From positions 1-64,000 of the forward strand of contig CAIVQH010000024.1 of NCBI GenBank assembly GCA_903907995.1: DNA of 64,000 bases, read 5' to 3'. The notes under the pieces are model-generated. The model saw nothing but the letters and a program-made list of their open reading frames with translations, was not told the origin of the DNA and did not search any database. Source of the stretch: an uncultured Verrucomicrobiota bacterium (GTDB taxonomy: Bacteria; Verrucomicrobiota; Verrucomicrobiia; Limisphaerales; UBA9464). The position numbers were made by a program, and so were the translations under genes. Below are positions 32,758 through 41,630 of this stretch, in pieces. Position 1 is the first letter of the stretch. Each line of letters starts with the position of its first letter.

Positions 32758-33168
32758 TCAGTGAAGAAGTTGCGATACCGCATCGATTTCCGCCTTTTTC
32801 GCTTTGAAAATGGCCACCTCACGCGACCCACCATCCACTAGCGCCTCAAAGAAACCCGGCTGGCACCACTCGGAAGGCAGAAGCTTTCCATCTGGCCAAT
32901 ATCCCTCACGCCATTGGAAGCGCCACCCTGATGGAATTGTTTCATCAATCACTTTAAAGAAGCCGGCAAATTGAGGCTTGGGATATTCATCGTTCTCTTC
33001 CTCAGCGATGAGATACCAAGGGAGTCCGTTGGCTAGAACCACACCATAGACCACATAGCGTTGACCGGGCACGAGCCCGACTTCCTTCAAATGCACGGAC
33101 TGACGTACCAGTGTCCGATCGGTTTTCGGCAGGTCGCTGACTCGGTTTCCTATGCACTCAACAAGCAT
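32758..33168 (-). CDS. Hypothetical protein of low GC
   Basis: This 136-aa protein is soluble with no signal. It has a beta-rich middle (GQRYVVYGVVLANGLPWYL, KPQFAGFFKVID) and a C-terminal basic helix (FKAKKAEIDAVSQLL). WCQPGFFEALVDGGS may be conserved. GC is about 40-52 percent in sampled lines, below the neighbours, so it may have been acquired recently. No family is recognised. It lies between an EamA gene and the alpha-2-macroglobulin gene, in the same orientation as both. Confidence 0.6.
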   Translation of the reverse strand: MLVECIGNRVSDLPKTDRTLVRQSVHLKEVGLVPGQRYVVYGVVLANGLPWYLIAEEENDEYPKPQFAGFFKVIDETIPSGWRFQWREGYWPDGKLLPSEWCQPGFFEALVDGGSREVAIFKAKKAEIDAVSQLLH

Positions 33169-33215
33169 GTGGGGCGACAGACTTCAAAAGGGTCGGACGA
33201 CTCGCAAGTCGCCAC

Positions 33216-36200
33216 TTACTTCGCCTCCCCCACATTCACCCGCACCTCGGTGGAATTGGCCCGGATTTCGGGCACGTACATCGCGTGCGCCACCACCGGC
33301 AGGGCGTGGAAGCGGCCCGGCGTCTCGGCCCGGAACTCGTAGCGCAGCTCCCAGATGCCCTGCGGCAGCCGACTCACGAACATCGCGGCCTTGCGGTCGC
33401 GCCATTCGGGATATACCCAGACCGTGCGGCCGGTGAACTCGTCGCGCTCGCCCGCCGCTGCCGAGGTGACTGGGGCCGTTGAACGCTTCAATTCGCGCGC
33501 GTAGAGCGAGCCGCCGCTGCGGACTTCCACCGCCTCGAAGCCCGCCGGCTTGAGATCCTCAAACAGAAGGTACTCGTAATTGTTCTTGGTCTCGATGGAG
33601 AGCACCGTCTCGATGCGTTCGCCGCTGTTCACAGTCTCGCCGTCGTTCAGGGGCAGACGGTCGAAGACGGTGCCCTTCAGCAGGGTCGCGCGCGGCACGA
33701 GCTTGAAGTAGCTGCGGCGCACGAACAGCTCGTTGCCCGCCGGCGTCACCGGCTCCTCGGCGCTGAAAAAGGCGGCCTGCACGGCGAAATATATGGGCGC
33801 ACTGCCGCCGTGCCGCACGATACGGATCTCGTTGGCGTCCCGCACGAGGGCGGGGTCCACGGTGAACACGCTGGGCGCGCTGACGATGTCCGCCGGGGTG
33901 ATCCGTTTCCGCGCGATGGATTGCCCGTTCACGACGACCTCGTAATCCAGCTCGCCCTTCAGCTCGCCCTTCAGCTCGCCGGTGACGCGCAGGTAGTCGT
34001 TCAGCGCGAGGATGACGAGGGCGGTGTCGCGGGTGTTGCTCCATTGCGCGCCCCGGCGGTTCTTGAGCAGCCAGTTGGCGGCCGGCTCTACGAGCTCGTT
34101 CTTCGGGTCGATCGCCAGCAGCGCCCGCAGGACAAAGGCCGTCGTCTCCACGCCACCATCGCTCCAGGACCACCAGCCGTTCTCCCGGCCCCAATGGACG
34201 GTCGGCGGCGCACCGGCACCCGCGTTGCCCAGCAGCACCGAGGCATCCGGCTTGTCATCACGCACCACACCATCGCTCAGGGCACGGACGAGGGCGGCGG
34301 CTTTTTCGTGGTCGCCGAAATGATGCGCGGCCAGCGCAAAGAGCGAGCGCGTGTAGGGGTTCAGCTGGTCGCGTTGGGCCCAGAGATTCAGGAGCGCCTT
34401 GGTCTCGAATTCGCCAACCAATATGGCCTTCACCCGGGCATGCTGCACGGCGAGCGCGTGGAGCATCCAGGCCTGCAACGCAGGATCGTTCTCGGCCTCG
34501 ACCAGATGGCGCTCCAGCCACACGAGCGCGCGACGGAGGCGCTCGTTGTCCACCTTCACGTCGGCCTGACGGGCGAGGTTGAGGCCCCAGACCACGTAGG
34601 CGGTCATCCAGGCGTCGCTTTCGCCTTCCTTCCACCAGCCCCAGCCGCCATCGGCATGCTGGAAGTCGTTCAGACGGTCGAGGCCGGCGGCGACCATCGC
34701 ATTGAGCTGGTTCAGGTCTTTCTTGCCGCCGGGTTGTGCGGCAGCCGCAGTGTTGGTCTCGATGCCACCGAAGGTCCGCGCCATCGCGGTCTCCGCATCG
34801 ATCCCGAGCGAGCGGAGCGTCTGGCGCACGATGGTCGCGGGCAGGAAGCGGCTGAGGGTCTGCTCGGTGCAGCCGTACGGGTAATCGGCGAGGTATGGCA
34901 GCGCGTCGAGCATGGTCACGGCCAGGCTCGGCGTGACCGACACGGTGAGTCGCTCCGAACCGGGCTTCCGGGCCGGCAGGTCGAGCTTCACCGTCACGTC
35001 GCCGTTGGTCGCCTTGCCCGATTTCGCGAGGAACTTCTCGATGCCGTGCTCCTCAACCGGCAGCACGCGCTCCATGGCGTCGGCAAATTTCCCGGCGCGG
35101 CCGGAGACGGTGAACTTGGCGTGGCCGGCCTGTTGGGCGGAGACGGCCCAGTTCACCCGGACCTCGCCATTCGCGGGGACGGTGACGGGTCCCCGCTCTT
35201 CCTTGATGAACTCACCCTTGCTAAACCCGCCCGTGATGACAGCCCCTTCCACCGCCAGCTTGGGCGTGAGCGTCAGCGGTTCGGCGGTGTTGTTGTTGAT
35301 GATCACCGATACGACCGCGAGATCACCCACCACCAGAAAACGCGGCGTCTGCAGCCGCAGTATGAGCGGCTGCCGGGTGCGTGTGCTTGCCTTGGCCCAA
35401 CCGACCTGGCTGCCCGTGGTCACCGCGCGCGCCGTGGCCTGCCAGCGCGTGAGCGATTCGGGGTACTTCACGGCCACGCGGGCGGTGCCGTCCGCACCGG
35501 TCTTCACATCCGGCTGCCAAAAGGCTGTGGAACGGAAATCGGAGCGGACAACCACGGAGGGCTCCGCCTCTGAAGCGTCACCGGCCGGAACTCCCGCCAA
35601 CACACGCCCCATCACCTGCAAGCCGAGCGCGGCGGAGGCACCTTCGGCCAGGCTATCCATCCGCATATGGGACGCGCTGGCTGCCGCCATCTTGCTCAGG
35701 ACAGGGATCATGCCATAGCGCCTCGCGAGCACGGCGTTCTCACCCAAAGCCAGGCCGCCCATGGCACCCGGAATCGGGGTGATGTTCTTTGGCTTAATGA
35801 GCACTTCCCCAGCCTGGTTTACCTTATCCCCCTCCTCCGGCTCCGGCTCCCGTTCGTCGCGCAAATCACCCAGCCGCGATTTCACCAACCGGATAAACTG
35901 CCGTTGGCTGAAACTGCTGTCGGTGCGGAGCTGCTGGCCGCGCTTTTCGCCGAAGAAGAACTGCCGGGGATCACCGGCGTAGTCCGACTGGATGTAAAAG
36001 ACGCTCTCATCCACCAGCGACAGTGCTACCTCGGCACTGACGGGTTTGCCTTGGTCGTCGCGCGTGGTGACCGTGAGTGAGCCGTCGTCGCGCGGCTGGT
36101 AATCGGCGCGATCAGGCTTCACCTCGACCGTGAGGAAATTCTTGGTGGGCGGGACAACGACTTCCTTGTCGTCCGTAAAGAGCTGCCGGTCGTTCACCAG

Positions 36201-39200
36201 CGCGCCACCGAGCCAGACGTTGGGCACGTGCCGCTCGGTCACCGGCACTTCCAGCAGCTTGGTCGTGCCGGTAAGGTGGACAACTTGGAACGAATCCAGC
36301 CCGCCTGCCTCGACCGTGAAGAGCACCCAGCGGTCCGCGCTCGGGCCAACGAGCATCACCGGCGCAGTCTGTCCGACGCGGAAGGTGTCGGCATCCAGGA
36401 TGAGTTCAAGGCCGCCGGTGCGGTAGCCGAGATCAGTCGTGCGCGAGGTCGTGACCCACACCGTGGCCTCGGTCGTGATGCGCGGCACCAGCGCCGGCAC
36501 GCGGATGTTCGCCGCATCGGGGCTGGACCACGCGAAGCGAAAGTAGCCCTCGCGAGCCGGTGTGAACGTCAGCTCGCCCTTGCCTTCGGCGTCGAGTGAC
36601 ACCGTGTTGGTGGCGACATCCTCATGTTCGTAGCCGGCGGACTTCAGCCGCCAGTCCTTCATGCCCGGCTCCGGCTTCGGCGGCCAGATGGCGTACTTCT
36701 CGCGCGCCGCCTTGAGCGCATCGCCCTTCACCTCACGGCCATAGCTGTCGAGCCAGATTTCCCACCAGTACTCCCGCGTGATCCGGACGGTACCAGCGAC
36801 GCTGATCGGCTGGTCGTTGGCGTCCTTCGCAGTGAAAGCCACGCGCACCTTGTCGCCGGGGCGCGGCAGACTGTTTGCGGGGTGCGCATGCACGCTGTAG
36901 CGCTGGCGCGTGACCCGCACATTGCCGTTCGCCGTGATCTCGCGGAGCGCGGCATCGGTCACCCGGGCCTCCACCTGGAAGTCGAGATCGGTGCCGTTCA
37001 CGTCGCTCTCGAGGGTTAGGGTCGCACGGCCGTTGGCGTCGGTCTTCAGCGTCTCCCGCTTTACGATCTGGTCGCCACCGTAGTTTCTGCCCCGGTAGCC
37101 GCCCCGACGCAGCCCGAAGCCGGAGGAGTAGCCACCGCCCGCCGTCTCATGCAGCCATGGAAACTCGTGCGGCATCGGCCAATACCAGTTAAACGGGGCC
37201 TGTCGCACAATGACCTCCACGTTGGCGTCGGCCACCGCTCCGCCAAAGTAGTAGTCGGCCTGGATCGCGATCTCGACGTGGTCACCAAGGCGGAAGGACT
37301 TTTTGCGCTTACCGCCGCCCGGCGCGTCTTCCTCGGGTGTGAGGACATTCACCTCGAATTCCGGCAGCTTGTATTCCTCCAGCCGGAACAGGGTCGCCCC
37401 ACCCACATGATGCTCGTGCTTTGCGTCCTCCCAGAAATTCACCTGGTACTCGCCCAGCGGCTGCTTTTCCGTGAGCGCCGTGTCGGCCCACACGGAGCCA
37501 AAGTCGTTCAGCGTCACGACGCCATTGGTCACCTTCGAGCCGCGCGGATCGGTGATCTCATACTGCAGCGGCAAGTTGGCTGGCGTGGAGTAGGTGCCAT
37601 TGGCGTAGCGGCGGGCGGTGAGCTTCCACTGCGCGGTCTCGCCGGGGCGGTAGGCCGGACGGTCGGTAAACGCATAGACCTTCCAGCCGTCGGGTCGCGC
37701 ATACCAGGCGTTCGCGCCGGTCACGGCAAAGGCCTGCCGGTCACCGGCCCGGGCGGAGGCGAAGAGGTCGCCATTGCGGCCGTTGAAATCGAACACCGCA
37801 ACCCCACCGGCATCGGTCGTCTTCTCCTGCGAATCCCAGCGGGGACGGTCGCCGCTGCCGTCGTAATAATGCAGCCAGAGCTTCACCGTCGCCTCGGGGA
37901 TCGGCTTGCCGGTCAGAGCATCCACGAACCACGCGAGCGTCTGCTTGCCGCTGGTCTTCAGCACGAGCGTGGCGTCGGACACCAGGACCAGTTCGCGCGC
38001 GGACTTTTCACCAGCCCTGGCTTCCAGCAGGTAAGCGCCGGCCGCCAGCCGGTTGGTGAGGTTGAAGGTCCGGCTGCCGTGGATGTGCTCGCCGGTATCC
38101 TTGGTCTCGACGCTCCAGCGCCGCAGCACCTTGGCCTCGCCGGGCGTGACAAACTGAAGCCACTCGCCCGAGCCGCGCTTCGCGTCGGTGAACTTCACGT
38201 CGCGCGGCAGGTTGACCGGCGTGAGGGAATAGGTGATCTCCTTCACATTGCGCCAGTTCACGGAGAACTGAGTCTCGGAACCGGGCAGGAGCACTCCGGG
38301 CACACTCAGCCCCAACTGTACGCCGGTGATCTCCCCAATCTGCTCCCGGGCCATCCGCCAATAGCGTGTTTCTCCCTCCTTAAATTCGCCCAACAGACGC
38401 CGATACATCTCCAGCGCCCGCCCGTAGTCCGGATCACGCCGCCAATGGCCCTCCTCCTCGATGACGAGCTTGCCGTGCTGGCTGAGCCAGCCAGCGTATT
38501 GGAAGAGCGCATCGTCGTACCAGTCCGTGGTCTTGCCCGGCTTGAGCGCGGCCTGGTAATCCTCCTCGACCTGCAGCATCCACTCGAAGTTGTCGGCCTC
38601 GTTCTGCTTCGCAACCGCCCGCAGGTAATGCGCGTGCGCGATGTCGTCCGGGCTGCGGGCGATTTTGACGGCGTCATCCAGCATGTTCACCGGAATCTCA
38701 TTCCAAAATCCGTCGAATCCCCGGCCCAGGTAGGTCGGGTGATGCCACTTCCAAAGGAGGGCGAGATACCGCGTCCGGGCCAGGTCGAGGTCGCTCTGCC
38801 CGGCCCACCACTCGAGCGCCACGGTGTAACGGGTGCTGACCCAGTCGCGGTTGTCGCCGGTACGCGCATGGAGTTCGCCAAGGGATTCATTGGCCTCCGC
38901 CCAGACCCGGTCCCGCTCAATCAGCGGGGCGTCCTGCGAGGCAAGCTGTTCCAGCACGCGCCGGGCGGCCTGGATGGGTTCGCCATCGGTGCCGCTGGCC
39001 GTCGCCGCCGCCCGCCATTGGCAGTCGGCGAGCCGGAAGACGACCCATCGGGCCTCGGCCTTGGGCAGGGCATTGGTATCGGCGGCCAGGTACGCCTCGC
39101 GGGCCTTGGCATAGGAGCCTTCGGCGTAAAGCTGCTCGGCGCTGCGGCGGATTTCACCGAAGTCGGCCGCAAAGGCGGGCAGCACCGCCAGCAGGCAGAG

Positions 39201-39239
39201 CAGCCGGAACAGGTGCAACGGACGGAAGAGGGAGTTCAT
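33216..39239 (-). CDS. Large bacterial alpha-2-macroglobulin family protein
   Basis: This 2007-aa exported protein is thought to trap proteases attacking the envelope. ATG 39239 gives the signal LFRLLCLLAVLPAFAA. The N-terminal 330 residues are helical and TPR-like (EQLYAEGSYAKAREAYLAA). Macroglobulin domains follow (YRPGETAQWKLTARRYANG, PLQYEITDPRGSKV). The thioester-like motif PYGCTEQTLSRF is at about residue 1455, inside an alpha/alpha barrel domain (GGWGWWKEGESDAWMTAY, VWGLNLA). The C-terminal receptor-like region has FEAVEVRSGG. The Cys-x-Glu-Gln is intact, so a reactive thioester is possible. The penicillin-binding protein 1C gene that often accompanies such proteins is absent nearby. 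Confidence 0.88.
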   Translation of the reverse strand: MNSLFRPLHLFRLLCLLAVLPAFAADFGEIRRSAEQLYAEGSYAKAREAYLAADTNALPKAEARWVVFRLADCQWRAAATASGTDGEPIQAARRVLEQLASQDAPLIERDRVWAEANESLGELHARTGDNRDWVSTRYTVALEWWAGQSDLDLARTRYLALLWKWHHPTYLGRGFDGFWNEIPVNMLDDAVKIARSPDDIAHAHYLRAVAKQNEADNFEWMLQVEEDYQAALKPGKTTDWYDDALFQYAGWLSQHGKLVIEEEGHWRRDPDYGRALEMYRRLLGEFKEGETRYWRMAREQIGEITGVQLGLSVPGVLLPGSETQFSVNWRNVKEITYSLTPVNLPRDVKFTDAKRGSGEWLQFVTPGEAKVLRRWSVETKDTGEHIHGSRTFNLTNRLAAGAYLLEARAGEKSARELVLVSDATLVLKTSGKQTLAWFVDALTGKPIPEATVKLWLHYYDGSGDRPRWDSQEKTTDAGGVAVFDFNGRNGDLFASARAGDRQAFAVTGANAWYARPDGWKVYAFTDRPAYRPGETAQWKLTARRYANGTYSTPANLPLQYEITDPRGSKVTNGVVTLNDFGSVWADTALTEKQPLGEYQVNFWEDAKHEHHVGGATLFRLEEYKLPEFEVNVLTPEEDAPGGGKRKKSFRLGDHVEIAIQADYYFGGAVADANVEVIVRQAPFNWYWPMPHEFPWLHETAGGGYSSGFGLRRGGYRGRNYGGDQIVKRETLKTDANGRATLTLESDVNGTDLDFQVEARVTDAALREITANGNVRVTRQRYSVHAHPANSLPRPGDKVRVAFTAKDANDQPISVAGTVRITREYWWEIWLDSYGREVKGDALKAAREKYAIWPPKPEPGMKDWRLKSAGYEHEDVATNTVSLDAEGKGELTFTPAREGYFRFAWSSPDAANIRVPALVPRITTEATVWVTTSRTTDLGYRTGGLELILDADTFRVGQTAPVMLVGPSADRWVLFTVEAGGLDSFQVVHLTGTTKLLEVPVTERHVPNVWLGGALVNDRQLFTDDKEVVVPPTKNFLTVEVKPDRADYQPRDDGSLTVTTRDDQGKPVSAEVALSLVDESVFYIQSDYAGDPRQFFFGEKRGQQLRTDSSFSQRQFIRLVKSRLGDLRDEREPEPEEGDKVNQAGEVLIKPKNITPIPGAMGGLALGENAVLARRYGMIPVLSKMAAASASHMRMDSLAEGASAALGLQVMGRVLAGVPAGDASEAEPSVVVRSDFRSTAFWQPDVKTGADGTARVAVKYPESLTRWQATARAVTTGSQVGWAKASTRTRQPLILRLQTPRFLVVGDLAVVSVIINNNTAEPLTLTPKLAVEGAVITGGFSKGEFIKEERGPVTVPANGEVRVNWAVSAQQAGHAKFTVSGRAGKFADAMERVLPVEEHGIEKFLAKSGKATNGDVTVKLDLPARKPGSERLTVSVTPSLAVTMLDALPYLADYPYGCTEQTLSRFLPATIVRQTLRSLGIDAETAMARTFGGIETNTAAAAQPGGKKDLNQLNAMVAAGLDRLNDFQHADGGWGWWKEGESDAWMTAYVVWGLNLARQADVKVDNERLRRALVWLERHLVEAENDPALQAWMLHALAVQHARVKAILVGEFETKALLNLWAQRDQLNPYTRSLFALAAHHFGDHEKAAALVRALSDGVVRDDKPDASVLLGNAGAGAPPTVHWGRENGWWSWSDGGVETTAFVLRALLAIDPKNELVEPAANWLLKNRRGAQWSNTRDTALVILALNDYLRVTGELKGELKGELDYEVVVNGQSIARKRITPADIVSAPSVFTVDPALVRDANEIRIVRHGGSAPIYFAVQAAFFSAEEPVTPAGNELFVRRSYFKLVPRATLLKGTVFDRLPLNDGETVNSGERIETVLSIETKNNYEYLLFEDLKPAGFEAVEVRSGGSLYARELKRSTAPVTSAAAGERDEFTGRTVWVYPEWRDRKAAMFVSRLPQGIWELRYEFRAETPGRFHALPVVAHAMYVPEIRANSTEVRVNVGEAK

Positions 39240-39451
39240 GTCGGCGGGACAGTTCGACCACACAATGACAGTCACGTTCAGCCGGTGACGCAAGCGGGCA
39301 ACTGATTAACGGGCAAACCGGAGATTCCTTGGGTGCAATCGACCAAGAAGGGGCGGGCACCCAAGCCAGTTCCCTCAGAATTTCCCGGCTTATCCCGGCA
39401 GGTAGGGAAGTTGCTACTGGCGCCGCCGTCCCGTCTGCGCCAATTTTCATC

Positions 39452-39730
39452 ATGGCAAAATTCACGGCTGCCGAAATCAAGACCGCGCTATCCACCGTAC
39501 CCGGCTGGTCCAGGCGCAACGGCACCATCCGGCGCACCTTCGAGTTTGTGGATTTCATCGGCGCGATGAAATTCGTGAATGCCGTCGCCAAGGCAGCGGA
39601 GAAAGCCCAGCACCATCCCGACATCGATATCCGCTGGAACAGGGTGACGCTGGTCCTCGTGACCCATGACGAGGGCGGGCTCACGGGGAAGGACTTCGCC
39701 CTGGCGGCAAAGTGCAACCAGTTCGTGTGA
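39452..39730 (+). CDS. phhB: Pterin-4-alpha-carbinolamine dehydratase
   Basis: This 92-aa enzyme dehydrates 4a-hydroxytetrahydrobiopterin after aromatic amino acid hydroxylation. ATG 39452 starts MAKFTAAEIKTAL. The signature FEFVDFIGAMKFVNAVA and the catalytic HHPDIDIRWNRV, split by the family's EKAQ, are present, and GLTGKDFALA ends the domain. Length is normal. No hydroxylase is nearby; small PCD proteins are also used elsewhere, so its partner is unknown. Confidence 0.9.
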   Translation: MAKFTAAEIKTALSTVPGWSRRNGTIRRTFEFVDFIGAMKFVNAVAKAAEKAQHHPDIDIRWNRVTLVLVTHDEGGLTGKDFALAAKCNQFV

Positions 39731-39747
39731 GCGGGCGCGGTTGAGCC

Positions 39748-39921
39748 GGAGCGCGGCTCTGTGAGCCGCAGCAGCCTGCGAACTGACAGGCTCTTTCGGT
39801 TCATCCGCCCGTCTTCGGACTGTAGGCATTGCTGCGGGTCACAGACCCGCGCTCCGCCGGCAGCGAACGCGCCGTACCAGACGGGCCAGCCCGTCGTACC
39901 GTGTCGGGCCAGCGGCCCGAC
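39748..39921. repeat. Palindromic repeat cluster with inverted 26-base arms
   Basis: Arms at 39748-39773 and 39830-39855 are inverted copies differing at only 2 of 26 positions. Each contains a 7-bp hairpin: GCGGCTC-tgt-GAGCCGC in the first, and the equivalent of GCGGGTC-tgt-GACCCGC in the second. The two differences are compensatory and keep the stem. Two more hairpins follow: GACGGGC-ca-GCCCGTC (39880-39895) and GTCGGGCC-agc-GGCCCGAC (39903-39921). The whole set fills the gap between phhB and the uracil-DNA glycosylase. Confidence 0.82.
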
Positions 39922-39976
39922 CTACTTTGAGGAAATGGAGCAGCGAGCTGTCCCTACCCGGTTCTGACTCACCGGC

Positions 39977-41002
39977 TCAGGGCTTGGGCAGGAAGTAGGC
40001 GCGCTGCTTGGCGTTGATCGGCAGGGCGAGCTTTTCCATCACGGCCAGCAGGTCTTCCCACACCTTGCGTTTCTCTGCCGGGGCCTGGTTCCGCAGCAGG
40101 TAAGCGGGGTGGTACGTCGGCATCAGCGGGATGCCCCGGTAGGTCTGCCAGGTGCCGCGCAGCTTCGTGATGCCGATCGTCTTGCCCAGCAGACCCTCCA
40201 CGGCAGTCGCCCCCAGTGCCACCATCGCGGCGGGCTGGATGATGTCGATCTGCCGGTGCAGCCACGGCGTGCAGGTGGCCATCTCATCGGAGGTCGGCTT
40301 GCGGTTGCCGGCGGTCTGGCCCGGCGTATCGGGTCGGCACTTGAGAATGTTGGCGATGTAAACGTCGGCGCGGGTGAGCCCCATCGCGAGGATCATCTTG
40401 GTGAGCAGTTCGCCGGCCTTGCCGACGAAGGGCTCGCCTTGCCGGTCTTCATCCGCCCCCGGAGCCTCGCCGACAAACATCAGCCGCGCGTGGATGTCGC
40501 CGACGCCAAAAACCACGGTCGTCCGCGAGCTGGCGAGGTGCGGGCATTTGATGCAGCTGAGCGCCTGCGTGCGGAGCTCATTCATCGCGGCCTCTTTGGC
40601 GGCGGGTGCCAGCGGCGGCGGCAGGGGCGGTTGGGCGGGAGCAGGAGCAGGGGGTTTGGGCACGGAAGGGCTGGGGAGTTGGGCGGCCTGTCCCCAGCGC
40701 GAGGCGACGGAGGCGGGCAGCGGACGCGGTGTGTAAGGGGTTGGCGAAGTGGACGGCGGCGGCGTGGCCGACGGCACGCCAGGCGTGCCCGCCGGTACGA
40801 AGGCAAACGGCTTCGCCTCAGCCGGTCGAGAGGCCGGAGGCATCGGGGCCGGGGAACGAATGGCGCGGGACGGGACGAATGGACGGGCCGACAGCTCGGC
40901 GAAGGTCGCCGCACTCACCGGCACGAACTCGACGCCATCGGCGCGCAAGGCCTCGCAATGCGCGATCGCGGCATCGAGCAGTTGCACATAGGCGTCGGAC
41001 AC
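39977..41002 (-). CDS. Uracil-DNA glycosylase, family 4 (Fe-S) with a long Pro-rich N-terminus
   Basis: This 341-aa DNA-repair enzyme removes uracil from DNA. The catalytic domain (about residues 150-341) has the first cysteine pair SCIKCPHL, motif 1 GEAPGADEDRQGEPFVG, KCRP, CTPWL and motif 2 MPTYHPAYLLR, as in type-4 thermophile-like enzymes; the four Fe-S cysteines are visible. Residues about 35-150 are a Pro/Ala/Ser-rich linker. The start GTG 41002 (VSDAYVQLLDA) is preferred over ATG 41074, which would lie only 28 bases from the divergent lspA start. Confidence 0.88.
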   Translation of the reverse strand: MSDAYVQLLDAAIAHCEALRADGVEFVPVSAATFAELSARPFVPSRAIRSPAPMPPASRPAEAKPFAFVPAGTPGVPSATPPPSTSPTPYTPRPLPASVASRWGQAAQLPSPSVPKPPAPAPAQPPLPPPLAPAAKEAAMNELRTQALSCIKCPHLASSRTTVVFGVGDIHARLMFVGEAPGADEDRQGEPFVGKAGELLTKMILAMGLTRADVYIANILKCRPDTPGQTAGNRKPTSDEMATCTPWLHRQIDIIQPAAMVALGATAVEGLLGKTIGITKLRGTWQTYRGIPLMPTYHPAYLLRNQAPAEKRKVWEDLLAVMEKLALPINAKQRAYFLPKP

Positions 41003-41102
41003 GGCGGCAGAGTAGAGGGGTGACCCACGGTGTGCGAAGCGCGAAGTAAGGGAGGTCACTTCCGATTTCGACATTCGCGCCCCGGCCCGGCAACTTCCCC
41101 GC

Positions 41103-41630
41103 GTGTCCGCCGTCCGCCAGTTCACCGCCAATCAGCGCATGCTGCTCATCGCCGGGGCCGTTTTTGTCGCCGACCAGCTCACCAAGCTGCTCGTGCTCAC
41201 CCTGTTGGGGCCGCTGGAGGAGCGGGTGGTCATCAGCGGCTTCTTCAAGTTCGTCCACTGGCAGAACACGGGGGCGGCGTTCTCCATGTTCCACCAGAAG
41301 AACAGCATCCTGGCGCTGATTTCCGCCGTGGCGGTCGTGGCATTGTGGGTGTTCCGCCAGCACTTTGAGGCCCGGCGACTGGCTGGCCAGGTCGCGCTGG
41401 GGCTGCTCTTCGGGGGCATCGCCGGAAACCTGCTCGACCGCCTCCTGCCCAGCCGCCAGCACGTGATCGACTTTCTGCGCTTCTATCTCGATTCGCGCGC
41501 CGGCGGGGAAATCGGCTTCCCGGCCTTCAACATCGCCGACTCCGCGATCTGCACGGGCGTGGGCCTGCTCATCCTGCTGTCGTGGATGGCCACCCCGCCG
41601 GCCGCCAACGCCGCCGCCGAGGGAAAATGA
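41103..41630 (+). CDS. lspA: Lipoprotein signal peptidase (signal peptidase II)
   Basis: This 175-aa inner-membrane aspartic protease cleaves signal peptides of diacylglyceryl prolipoproteins. Four transmembrane segments are visible. Motifs are DQLTKLLV, WQNTGAAFSMF, GGIAGNLLDR (catalytic Asp), HVIDFL and FPAFNIADSAI (second catalytic Asp). Start codon is GTG 41103. The stop overlaps miaA (ATGA). The lipoproteins in this window, such as the YHS-like set, would be its substrates. Confidence 0.95.
   Translation: MSAVRQFTANQRMLLIAGAVFVADQLTKLLVLTLLGPLEERVVISGFFKFVHWQNTGAAFSMFHQKNSILALISAVAVVALWVFRQHFEARRLAGQVALGLLFGGIAGNLLDRLLPSRQHVIDFLRFYLDSRAGGEIGFPAFNIADSAICTGVGLLILLSWMATPPAANAAAEGK

Noticed and set aside
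37149-39305. 718-codon plus-strand frame opposite the alpha-2-macroglobulin gene
   Set aside because: No domain or signal; a high-GC shadow of a real gene with clear motifs on the minus strand.
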